Shown here: piece by piece, positions 10,530-19,361 of the stretch | How the letters are laid out: each line of letters starts with the position of its first letter | How positions within the stretch are numbered: the first letter of the stretch is position 1 | From: Chrysoperla carnea | Lineage: Eukaryota > Arthropoda > Insecta > Neuroptera > Chrysopidae | Assembly (NCBI RefSeq): GCF_905475395.1 | Contig: NC_058342.1 | Span: forward strand, 2,428,501-2,492,500 | Direction of reading: 5' to 3' | Length of the DNA: 64,000 bases | Position numbers and translations under genes: made by a program | Notes under the pieces: generated by a model | Told to the model about the DNA's origin: nothing | Database searches by the model: none | The model's input: only the letters and a program-made list of their open reading frames with translations

Positions 10530-12804
10530 CACTTAGGCAGCGATGAATAAACCTTCTGTTACGGACTTGAGGCCATATGATCGAAGGAAAGAGAACGTAA
10601 GATCAACGGAAAGCCCACAGGTGTTTAGATAACGGTAGAACATTCCCTGTTGGTCGCGATTCCGATTATCTTCCAAGAAGAAGCGTATTTCAGCTCGTTT
10701 CACGTTATCATCAAGATAACAAAAGCAAGGTGCAATTTCGACGCTGCGTGTTGTGCTGCAGAGAACAAGAATGCTTTTACCCTGCAACTAGTGATTAAAG
10801 CACAAGTTCCATTAAAGGCCCAAAACTATATATGACCACCTGACAAGCTTTACCTAAAACTACTGAAGTAGACAATCGACAAATAGAGAACTCTACCTCC
10901 TTGCTGACGTGGAAGGTAATGACGGGGCACAGAAGCACGTGGGTAACAACTACAAGAAATTTTCATCATTTTGCGAGTGCCTGTATCAAGGTGATTGAGA
11001 TCTTACATTGTCCATTTGATGGAAGCAAAAGAATAGAGAAGAATGAGTGGTGCAAGCATATTAGTAGCTCGGACCTTGTGGATCCCAGAAAATTCTGATC
11101 TTGAGAGTAGAAACACTCTGAATGTGGTTTTCCCCGACACCCAAATATGTGTGGAGCTCCTATTCATCGAGATTTTTCAAGATGCTTCCAACTGTAAGCT
11201 GGACGACTGCATCGTAGTCAGAGACACGACTCCGCTAACAATGAGTGACCGCGCATTTATCAAGATCAAATTCCATGCCAATAGCCTTCGTGTACTGGTG
11301 TCAGCAGCTTTGAATGCTTGAGATAGAGTGCCCTCAGAAGAAGCAAAAAGTTTAAAGTCATTTATATAGAAAATATGAATTACCAGATGCTTCCTTTCTG
11401 TCGGAGAATCACAACGGTAACCAGGTTATTCTCGCAAGCGAAAGGAAAGAGGCATAAGGGATATACAGAATAGGTGCGGGCTCAGGCTGTGGCCTTGATA
11501 CACACCACTCTTCAACGTTATCATCTCTGATGAGGCAGTACGTTTACCACATCCAATGATAAACTTGGACCTCCACAAAGATAACAGCTCTTGGATACAT
11601 TTGATGATATCGGGATTAATTTTCAATCCTATTGGCAGCACCAATATAAGTTGGTGAGAGGTAGTGTCAAATGCTTTCCTATAATCCACCAGGGCCATAC
11701 TCAGGTCACGTTGATATTGATAAGCGTCTTGAAGCGTTTGGAGCCGCGATGCTCGTAGATCATCTGCCAAACCGGTTCTATGGTTGTGAGGGTGCGTTCA
11801 TTAAGAATGGAGGTGAACACTTTGTATACGGTGTTGAGAAATGTAATCGGGCGATAATTGCTCGGAACTGAAAGGTCTTCTTTCTTGGGAATGAAAACTG
11901 CTCGACCTTCCGCGAATCACGTTGGAAAGGCCCCGTATCTAAGGATATATGAAGAAAAGTGCCTTGCAAGATGTGTGTGTTTGGAAGTTAAACGTTTCTA
12001 CCAGAAGTTGGACACAGCATTCATGCCAGGCGCCGAATGGTTCGTCTTGCCTTTGAAAGCAAGAGATACTTCATCTGCGGTTATAGATGCTAGAACCGCT
12101 TGTTCTGCTAAGCGTGCGTTGCAGAACCTGTCGAATAGTTTGATTGGTTTAATATTTCTTTCTACACTAGTCGACTTTTCATACAAATCACACCAGTAGC
12201 TATCGATTTGCTCTATTGAAGGTGGAATCTTGACGAGAGAAGGGAGTTTCGCAAATAATCGAAAAGGATTCGATACGGAGATCTTGTTGTTTCGAATACA
12301 CTTCTCACGATAAACAAGTTTTTTTCGGGCGAGAACTAGTACATGTAACTGTTCGTAATGATTCTCTACTTGATAGTGAGTAGGCTACCCTTATTGTGTG
12401 TCTGATGTTGGTGCCTGACTTCACGTGCGTTGGTGCTTATCTGGTATTCTAACACACATTCGATACGTGATACATTCTGTGTAAGAGGAGCAACTGGGTG
12501 TCAAGTTGCTTTGCACGCTTGCATGTTTTCTCCTCAGCTGTGTCTTAGTAGACGTGGGGACAGGAGATGGAGCACACTTTGGAGCACACATTGCAGCATA
12601 GATTTTATTGATCAAAGCAGCGTCTTGTGCTTTGTGAAACGTCTTGTGATCCTTGTGGCGTTTGCGTTTAGAGAGGTCGCTATGGGTTTTTAACAGGGCA
12701 TTTTGAAACTGTTTTTTTAACGCTTCCAAACGAGTATTTGGTTGCTCAGCAGGAGAGATCGTAGTTTCCTCTACGTCCTGGCCAAGCAGGCTCCATCCCT
12801 GTAT
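10530..12804 (-). mobile_element. R2-like LINE, central region, RT and thumb, copy C
   Basis: Read on the minus strand, a basic region upstream of the RT (QGWSLLGQD to about 12421) is followed by the RT. Visible blocks are PFRLFAKLPSLVKIPPS (near 12260), ITADEVSLAFKGK..NHSAPGMN (12090-12030), DLSMALVDYRKAFDTTSHQ (motif A, 11700) and SGVYQGHSLSPHLFCISL (motif B, 11500). Motif C reads FYINDFKLFA near 11360, where FYMDDLKLFA is usual, so one catalytic Asp is lost. The thumb continues VKRAEIRFFLEDNRNRDQQG, MFYRYLNTCGLSVDLTFSFL and GLKS.TEG at 10700-10533, then the sequence ends before the zinc finger. Frameshifts occur near 12000, 11430 and 10800. The element is inactive. Confidence 0.8.
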
Positions 12805-13042
12805 TTTTTTCCAAGAGATAATGCATTTCTCGAATGGTTGATCGAATGGTAGGAATGGCGTAGGGTCCACTTCATACTTCTGTCTCTGAAAGTAGTATAG
12901 CACGTGGAGGGTAGGCGATTACATTATGGCGATGTATGTAGGTGTTGTAGGAATAAGTAAGACATGCCGAGATGAGGTGCATCACTGTCTTCTTCTGAGG
13001 TTTGCACGCTCTGCACCACCTAGTGGTGGAGACCAGTTTCCT
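12805..13042 (-). mobile_element. R2-like zinc-finger and early RLE fragment fused to copy C
   Basis: On the minus strand it reads the C-terminal zinc finger (CRACKPQKKTVMHLISAC) and, after a small frameshift near 12915, LYYFQRQKYEVDPTPFLPF. It then runs in frame into the basic pre-RT region of copy C near 12805, making a 160-codon chimeric frame (12903-12421). In an intact element these domains are C-terminal and N-terminal respectively. The junction therefore marks a rearrangement or the meeting of two copies in tandem. Confidence 0.7.
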
Positions 13043-13046
13043 TACA

Positions 13047-13086
13047 TTATTATTATTATTGTTATTATTATTATTATTATTTTTAC
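13047..13086. repeat. (ATT)n simple repeat
   Basis: About 40 bp of ATT/GTT triplets on the plus strand, read as (AAT)n on the minus strand. It follows the orphan ORF in that ORF's direction of reading and could be a LINE-type 3' tail. Confidence 0.85.
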
Positions 13087-13118
13087 AATATAATTTTCTT
13101 TAAATATTTCAATTATAA

Positions 13119-13126
13119 TTTTTATT
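13119..13126 (-). promoter_or_regulatory. Possible polyadenylation signal AATAAA overlapping the stop codon
   Basis: The minus strand reads GAATAAAA at the end of the orphan ORF, so the hexamer includes the TAA stop. In this AT-rich DNA the hexamer can arise by chance. Confidence 0.3.
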
Positions 13127-13559
13127 CAGTAATTTCTGCTTTTTCCAAAACAAAAACTTCATCAGCTTCATCTTCCTTCATTAGATAATTTTCAACAATT
13201 TCTTTCACTTGCACAAAATCACAGAGTTCATCTGATGTAAAAACATTATAGAAAGATTGCTCAAACAATAACAGTCCCACAATTCTATCTGTTTGCCCCG
13301 TAGAAATATTGTTTATAATCCAGGCCCACTTTTGCATATCTTCATTGTTTGACGATGGTGAAAATTTTATATTTAAATCCATTTGTTCCACCTTATCAAT
13401 AAGGAAGTTCAATAATTCTGGCCGTCCACATTTAATTGTTTCGTTAATTAATGATTTAAAATACTTTGTTAAAGCATTGTTTATAGTACTTAAACTACAA
13501 TTTTGTTTAATCATAGTTACAACAGACGCATTATCACTATCAGTACCAAAGTCTTGCAT
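13122..13559 (-). CDS. Orphan 145-residue protein, unknown function
   Basis: The frame is uninterrupted and the start is supported by an in-frame TAA two codons upstream of the ATG. The product is acidic towards its C-terminus (KEDEADEVFVLEKAEITE) and largely helical in appearance, with Leu/Ile-rich stretches such as RPELLNFLIDKVEQ and DRIVGLLLFEQSF. I see no signal peptide, membrane segment or zinc motif, and no retroelement motif. It is the longest frame in the window not explained by a mobile element. An AATAAA overlaps the stop codon (13121-13126 on the plus strand reads its complement) and an (AAT)n tract lies some 35-75 bp downstream, so it may be the terminal exon of a host gene or a retrocopy of one. 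No function is assigned. Confidence 0.5.
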   Translation of the reverse strand: MQDFGTDSDNASVVTMIKQNCSLSTINNALTKYFKSLINETIKCGRPELLNFLIDKVEQMDLNIKFSPSSNNEDMQKWAWIINNISTGQTDRIVGLLLFEQSFYNVFTSDELCDFVQVKEIVENYLMKEDEADEVFVLEKAEITE

Positions 13560-13907
13560 TGTTTAAAAATTGTTTTCTATAATAATTTAATAATAAAAAC
13601 ATCCACTTGTGTTCAAACTAATACTAAATTGTTATTTGTACACACTTTACCTAAAAACAACAATTAAATGTTTTAATTTTGCCCCCACTCCAATTCACTA
13701 ATACAAACACTTTTCTTACTTCGGGATTTATCACAACAGCTCTGAAACAATTAAAAATAATAAATTAGATAGATATGAACAACATTAAAAATAAAATTAA
13801 TATGTACAATGTTCAATTCGTTATGTTTTTGGTGGAATTTTGAATTTTAAAAAAAACTAACATAAATCACTACCTAGTAAAAGATAGAAAAAATAGTGCG
13901 TAACTTC
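13560..13907. other. AT-rich flank of the BEL insertion
   Basis: No gene is recognised. It is the sequence upstream of the orphan ORF and the original left flank of the BEL target site, which continued into what is now 22,488 onwards before insertion. Confidence 0.5.
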
Positions 13908-13912
13908 TCTAT
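13908..13912. repeat. Left target-site duplication TCTAT of the BEL element
   Basis: TCTAT immediately precedes the LTR end and is repeated at 22483-22487 after the other LTR. Five bp is usual for BEL/Pao integrases. Confidence 0.9.
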
Positions 13913-14783
13913 TGTTGGGGCGATGGTCGCTGGTTTAAGAAAAACTGAAATATTTCCCAACAATGAGCGAGTTTTAAGAACCTTTGAGATTAACGGACTG
14001 TATGAAAAAAAAATATATATGTACTCACCGGTTTTTTATCCAGGTTGATACTATTTGAATAATAAAAAGTTTATATTTAAAGGTTTGATAGGATAAGTCT
14101 CAGGAGAAAGGAATTTGGGATAATTTATCAAACCTTTACGTTGAATTTCTTCACGTTTTGCTACTGTTGGTTATTGACTTTTAATTGATGCACCTTTCTT
14201 TATATGGCAAATTGAACGGGTAAACTTCCAACACGTGGGCCACTCGAGTAATATCGAATATTGCGTAAATCACCTCAATGGCGCGAAAAGTAGGAAATGC
14301 TAAGTTCACTACACTAAATCACATAATTCACTGGGAACTATTCGACTTTGGATCCAAAATTAAACTTGATTATCAAGATGAAAATCGATTAAGAAATTAA
14401 GCTTTAACACATTGTTAAATTGAAAATTAAATGCTGAACACCACGCGTTTCACCATTGAAAAAAATTGAAACTTTTGAAAAAGAGAACAGAATCACTGAC
14501 TCGACTTTTAAATTATATTTTTAGATTGATTAATTAAATCAACCGAACGAAACGATCTATTCAGATCGAAAACGAATTAATTATAAAATAAAAAAAGTAA
14601 AAAGTTATGAACTCAGTTAATTCGGTCGGCCCGCATGGCCGACCGATTTAAAAATGAGTAAACAAGAGACAACGATGAGAATGATTGGTGGATTCTTGGT
14701 AAAGTCAGTTAGTACCAACTCATTATTAATTAAAATCACCAAAGAAAAAAGTAAAAACACTAACTTGTGAAATGTCCCTAACA
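13913..14783 (-). repeat. BEL 3' LTR (871 bp)
   Basis: Begins TGTTGGGGCG and ends CCCTAACA on the plus strand. It is the same length as the partner at 21612-22482. Differences seen are at the ATATATATG/ATATAAATG, ATAAGTC/ATAAATC, GAAAGG/GAAATG, AAAATAAA/AATATAAA and GGTAAAG/GGTATAG sites. It contains a 9-bp-arm hairpin, CGGTCGGCC at 14623-14631 and its complement at 14637-14645, also present in the other LTR. Confidence 0.95.
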
Positions 14784-14785
14784 TA

Positions 14786-14802
14786 AGTCGCCCCCCCAAA
14801 TT
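14786..14802 (-). other. BEL polypurine tract
   Basis: On the minus strand the sequence just upstream of the 3' LTR reads TTTGGGGGGGCGACTTA, a purine-rich run with seven G, at the place where plus-strand DNA synthesis is primed. Confidence 0.7.
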
Positions 14803-14985
14803 CGATAGAATTTGAGCCTACCTAAACAAAAAGGGAAAAATTCAGTTACATGGGACCGAACAAATTGAAAATGTCAACAATGTACATGAAAGAAGAGAAA
14901 ACAAAGAATATTTGAAATCTAACGGATAAAATATTTGAATTCCAAAAAAAAATAAATAAATGGGGGAGCGAAGGATAAAATGGGA

Positions 14986-17900
14986 TTACTCGATCGACCC
15001 ACGCAGTGGAAACAGTCTAGCGACCGCCCGAGTAACTACTTGCTGATCCGCAAGTTTTAAATCGGCAACACGAGGTATACCGTCTGCAGACATGTGAAGT
15101 CTGATTATACGACCAATAGGCCAAGAAAGTGGGGGAGTTTGATCCCCTTTTACTAATACGACATCCCCAACCTCAGGGGTGGCGGCAGGCGATTTCCATT
15201 TGTTTCTTTGAATTAAAGTATTTAAATACTCTTTCGACCAACGTTTCCAAAAACTTTGAACCAAGCGTCGCAGGTTCAGCCAACGGTCACGAACGGGCTG
15301 TTCACAAGGTGGGTAACGTTCGGGCAACGAGGTCAAGGGGGTGCCGGTAAGAAAGTGTCCAGGGGTTAAATAAGACGATGCCTCAGAAGGATCAGCAGGC
15401 AGATCGCACAGTGGGCGACTGTTCAACACCGCTTCAATGCGGGCGAATATCGTGAAATAATCTTCAACGGAATAGGAAGATTCCTTGAACATGCGTTTGA
15501 GGAGCGATTTGGCGGACTTGACGCCAGCTTCCCACAAACCCCCGAACCAAGGTGCATATGCACAGTTGAAATGCCATTGTACATTTTTAAGAGACAAATA
15601 ATCGGAGATGTTCTCGCGATTTTCTTTTAAGAAAATAGAAATTTCATTTAAAAGGCGTGAGGCGCCAAGAAAATTCCGACCTTGATCGGAATATATGTCG
15701 GATGGAAGACTCCGACGAGCTACAAATCGATCCAGTGCTGCTAGAAAGCATTGAGTAGTGAGTTCTGAAGCGAACTCAAGATGGACACATTTTGTGGAAA
15801 AACACACAAAAATGCAGAGATAACCTTTTGTTAAACGAGGTTTACGTGGGTTGCCGGATTTAACAATGAATGGACCGGCGAAATCGACTCCGGTATGAGA
15901 AAATGGTTTCGAGGGGGTGACTCGAGATTCGGGTAAAGCTGTCATTTGAGGCGTGAAGGGCACAGCACGAAATCTGTAGCATGTGGGACAGTTACGAATC
16001 ACTTTACGAACGAGACCACGAAGCCCGGGAATCCAATAAACAGCTTGAACAGAAGCTTGGACTGCTCTGGGCCCAGAATGAAGAGAACACAAATGAGCAT
16101 GAACGCATATTAATTGGGAGATGTGTGCCACTTTGGGCAACAAAATGGGGTGCTTGGAAGCTGAAGAGAGTGGGGAGTGGTTGAGGCGACCACCCACTCT
16201 AATTATGGAAGATGAATCTAAAAACGGACTGAGCGAGCTGAGACTGCCTTTAAGAGCTTTATGAGCGGATAACAAACGAATTTCGGAGGAATAATAATAT
16301 TTTTGAGTTATATGAATGATTTTGATTTTCGCAAAATCTAATTCAGTGACGGACAACGGACCAGAAATGGGTTCTAGATGCTGTAGGCGTGCTTTACACT
16401 GTTTGATGAAACGAAGCATCCATGCGACTACTCGGATCAAACGCGTCCATGACGAAAAGCGAGAAAATAATTCCAACATTTGATTCGGAGTAATTAAATT
16501 GGCTGCGAGAGCCAAGGGTTTAATTTCGGGCAGCTCAGCAATATTGGAAATTGTATCCGTAAAAGGAGGGGGCCACTGACTGAGAGGCTCCGAAATTAGC
16601 GATGGTCCGTGAAACCACAAGTTATGTTGAGTAGATTTGCAAAACTGATCAGGGGTCAGTCCGCGAGATGCGATATCAGCAGGGTTGACAGAAGTGTGAA
16701 TATAAGACCAGCACATTTGTTGAGTAATTTGTTGAATGGCTACAACACGATTGGCAACGTAAACTTTGAGTAAATGTGGAGGAGTGTTGAGCCAATATAA
16801 AACAATGTGAGCATCGGTGAATAAACGTGGAGGAATTTTGAACAAATTCGGCATAGTTTGACGGACAGACGAGACGAGTTTACTAAGCAGAAGTGCTCCG
16901 CAGAGTTCCAGGCGCGGTATGCTCAGGGTTTTTAATGGAGCTACCTTAGTTTTAGCAGCAAATAAATTTGATGTTATTGAATATCCATTATCACAACAGA
17001 GATAAAGCACAGCTGCGTATCCAAGCTGACTCGCGTCAGAGAAACCGGCCAACCATACCGACCTACTTTCTGAAGGAGCAATAAAACGGGGAATGCGAAT
17101 TTGAGCTACTAGATACATGTTTTGTTGATGGAGGTCCCAAATTTGACGAATATGTGGAGGTACGGGGTCGTCCCACCCTGATTGATCTAACCATAACTTT
17201 TGCAGAATACATTTCAAGCTAAAGGTAATAGGTGCTAAATAACCCAAAGGATCATACACTCCTGCCACATGTGAAAGCAAAGTGCGTTTTGTCAAAACGT
17301 TTTCGAATGATTTAAATTGAAATAGAAAACTATCTGTGTTTGGGTCCCACAGCAGCCCAAGTATTTTGAACACAGTCTCCGTTTCGAACATAAATGGCGT
17401 CTCGATGTGATCTACAGGGAGATCAGCTAATATAGAAGGATCGTTACTAGTCCATTTTCGCAACTCAAAACCTCCCCTACTCATTAAAGTTTGTAATTGT
17501 GTCATTAAAGTTTTGGCTTGTTCAGGAGACGAAGCACCAGTAATGATATCATCAACGTAAGTGTTGTGCAAAAGGGCTTGAGAAGCCAAAGGATAATGAT
17601 TGCCTTCGTCGATAACTAATTGTTTAAGGCACCTTTGTGCAAGAAAAGCGGAAGGAACTAATCCGTATGTTACGGTATTTAGTTCAAATTCAACGACGTC
17701 GGATTCAGTGGATGGTCGGTAAAATATATGCTGATAAATGCGATCTTCTGGACGTACCAAAATTTGTCGATACATTTGACGTATATCAGAACACAAGGCT
17801 ATTGAGTTAAAACGGAATGAGTAAAGGATATCCGAGATATCGTCTTGTAATTTAGGACCGGCCAACAATAATGAATTTAAAGAAATTTTGTTATAACCTG

Positions 17901-18483
17901 GGTCCGAGGCGTTAAAAACAACACGTAATTTGGTGGATGTATTAGTGTCCTTAGTGACACAATGATGGGGAATTATGTAACTTGATGAGTTAGTTGCCCT
18001 TGACATGTGACATAATGAAATGTATTCATCCATGAATTCGGTATACGCCTTGTATTTTTGTGGAAATTTAGACAATCTTTTTTCCAAATTAATAAAGGAA
18101 GCGAGTGAACGCTCCTTGTTGAAAAGGGCAGGGAGGCTGCCCGGACGAAACGGAAGAGCGACAATGTATCGACCCGTTGAGTCACGCGAATGCGTGTCTT
18201 TAAAATGGCGTTCCGCCAAAATATCTGAAGGATTTGAGGGGATGGAAACCGAAACTTCTTCAGTTTCCCAAAAATTTTGTAAGTGATCACTTATTTGAGC
18301 AGTGCTCAGAAGTGAAATGGGTTGAGTAGGGGGCTTGCCCTCAACAGGACCGATAATTAACCACCCAAAAATAGTGTTTATGGCGGAAGGAAATCCCTGA
18401 ATAGTTTGAGAATCCGTACATGACAATATAGAGGGGAACAAATCTGCCCCTATTAAGAAATCCACGGGGGATGATTTATGCAT
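14986..18483 (-). CDS. BEL Pol: reverse transcriptase, RNase H and integrase
   Basis: The open frame has 1,165 codons. The first 25 residues continue the protease-RT linker (PVDFLIGADLFPS, a BEL signature). RT blocks include TKLRVVFNASDPG, SLNSLLLAGP, ALCSDIRQMYRQI with the motif A Asp, TYGLVPSAFLAQR and the catalytic TYVDDIITG at about residue 308. RNase H follows (FSDASQLGYAAVLY, then SIPRLELCGALLL). The integrase has an N-terminal His/Cys zinc region (CSLHSGP to NCPTC, about 790-830). Its core carries HTGVDFAGPF, YSDQGRNFLGAS and PWFGGLWEAGVKS, giving Asp, Asp and Glu near residues 866, 931 and 981, the wide spacing typical of BEL. The true polyprotein began upstream in gag/protease; the present start is created by the LINE insertion. 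All catalytic residues I can check are present. Confidence 0.95.
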   Translation of the reverse strand: MHKSSPVDFLIGADLFPSILSCTDSQTIQGFPSAINTIFGWLIIGPVEGKPPTQPISLLSTAQISDHLQNFWETEEVSVSIPSNPSDILAERHFKDTHSRDSTGRYIVALPFRPGSLPALFNKERSLASFINLEKRLSKFPQKYKAYTEFMDEYISLCHMSRATNSSSYIIPHHCVTKDTNTSTKLRVVFNASDPGYNKISLNSLLLAGPKLQDDISDILYSFRFNSIALCSDIRQMYRQILVRPEDRIYQHIFYRPSTESDVVEFELNTVTYGLVPSAFLAQRCLKQLVIDEGNHYPLASQALLHNTYVDDIITGASSPEQAKTLMTQLQTLMSRGGFELRKWTSNDPSILADLPVDHIETPFMFETETVFKILGLLWDPNTDSFLFQFKSFENVLTKRTLLSHVAGVYDPLGYLAPITFSLKCILQKLWLDQSGWDDPVPPHIRQIWDLHQQNMYLVAQIRIPRFIAPSESRSVWLAGFSDASQLGYAAVLYLCCDNGYSITSNLFAAKTKVAPLKTLSIPRLELCGALLLSKLVSSVRQTMPNLFKIPPRLFTDAHIVLYWLNTPPHLLKVYVANRVVAIQQITQQMCWSYIHTSVNPADIASRGLTPDQFCKSTQHNLWFHGPSLISEPLSQWPPPFTDTISNIAELPEIKPLALAANLITPNQMLELFSRFSSWTRLIRVVAWMLRFIKQCKARLQHLEPISGPLSVTELDFAKIKIIHITQKYYYSSEIRLLSAHKALKGSLSSLSPFLDSSSIIRVGGRLNHSPLSSASKHPILLPKVAHISQLICVHAHLCSLHSGPRAVQASVQAVYWIPGLRGLVRKVIRNCPTCYRFRAVPFTPQMTALPESRVTPSKPFSHTGVDFAGPFIVKSGNPRKPRLTKGYLCIFVCFSTKCVHLEFASELTTQCFLAALDRFVARRSLPSDIYSDQGRNFLGASRLLNEISIFLKENRENISDYLSLKNVQWHFNCAYAPWFGGLWEAGVKSAKSLLKRMFKESSYSVEDYFTIFARIEAVLNSRPLCDLPADPSEASSYLTPGHFLTGTPLTSLPERYPPCEQPVRDRWLNLRRLVQSFWKRWSKEYLNTLIQRNKWKSPAATPEVGDVVLVKGDQTPPLSWPIGRIIRLHMSADGIPRVADLKLADQQVVTRAVARLFPLRGSIE

Positions 18484-19011
18484 TTATGCAGTATTGTGTA
18501 ATATTATGGGGACAATGTTCAGATTGTACACGAATATTTATACTACAAAAAAGAATTATTCGGCTCATGTTTAATCTTGATTATCGAGAATCATGTGTTA
18601 ATCACTTTAAGCGGAATAATTTGCTAACATTTTATGGCATTTATTACTACGAGCTATTAATATTTATCAGAAAAAATTATCAAAACCTACCACTTAGAAA
18701 TGAAATACATGATTATAACACTCGTCATAATAATGATTTGCATATTGCAAACTACAGATTGCAAAAGTTCAAAAACTCTCCGGAAATTATTGGAAGTGAA
18801 TTGTACAATAATCTTCCCGGAGAGTTAAAAAACATAGAGAGCATGCCAAAATTTAAACGTGAGCTGAAGAAGCATATTGTAACGTCGTGCCCATACAGGT
18901 TAATTTAATTTATTTATAGTTTAATTTAATTTATTTAATTTCATGTTGACTATACCTATGTACGTTTGTATCTTATGGTGAAAATAAATAATAATAATAA
19001 TAATAATATAA
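18484..19011 (+). mobile_element. 5'-truncated LINE inserted in BEL pol
   Basis: A plus-strand frame of about 140 codons ending at 18908 reads as the C-terminus of a Jockey/CR1-type LINE RT: YCVILWGQCSD, RIFILQKRIIRLMFN, YYYELLIFIRKN, then YNTRH and FKNSPEIIGSELYNNLP. It is followed by a short AT-rich 3' untranslated region and a TAA-repeat tail at 18984-19007, the usual 3' end of such LINEs. The BEL reading resumes in the opposite strand on both sides, so this copy landed after the BEL. A clear target duplication is not visible. The 5' edge is accurate to about 10 bp. Confidence 0.85.
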
Positions 19012-19361
19012 AATTGGCTATCTGCCAATTTGAGTGACGTGAAGCGACTGATGACTTCTTGAGACAATTCAACTGAAGGTAAATTTAACGAAATAGTAGA
19101 CATGACATATGCAGTTGTAGAGACTTTTATGTCAGAATATTTTGACTTTAAAATACACGAAACCGTACCATGACAAGAGGTTTCGGTGGCGCCAATACCC
19201 GAAATTTGAGTTGAAGTGGGTTTAATGGGTAAACCCAGAGCACGACAACATGATAATGAAATAATTGACACTTGGGAGCCAGGGTCCACAAGTGCCCGAA
19301 CAGAAAAATAATTACCACTGGGGGTATTAATTAAAATTTGAGCTGTGCCCAGTAAGACCCC
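19012..19361 (-). pseudogene. BEL aspartic protease segment, cut off by LINE insertion
   Basis: It is in frame with gag after the TAA at 19362-19364. It reads LLGTAQILINTPSG, then RALVDPGSQVSIIS, the retroviral-type protease active-site region (D..GS, here D-P-G-S), and SVELSQEVISRFTSLKLAD. The reading passes into the LINE tail at 19011 and would resume at 18483. The protease processed the Gag-Pol polyprotein. Confidence 0.85.

Noticed and set aside
18471-18908. Independent host gene on the plus strand inside the BEL
   Set aside because: Residues and the TAA-repeat tail fit a LINE RT C-terminus, so it was annotated as a LINE insertion.
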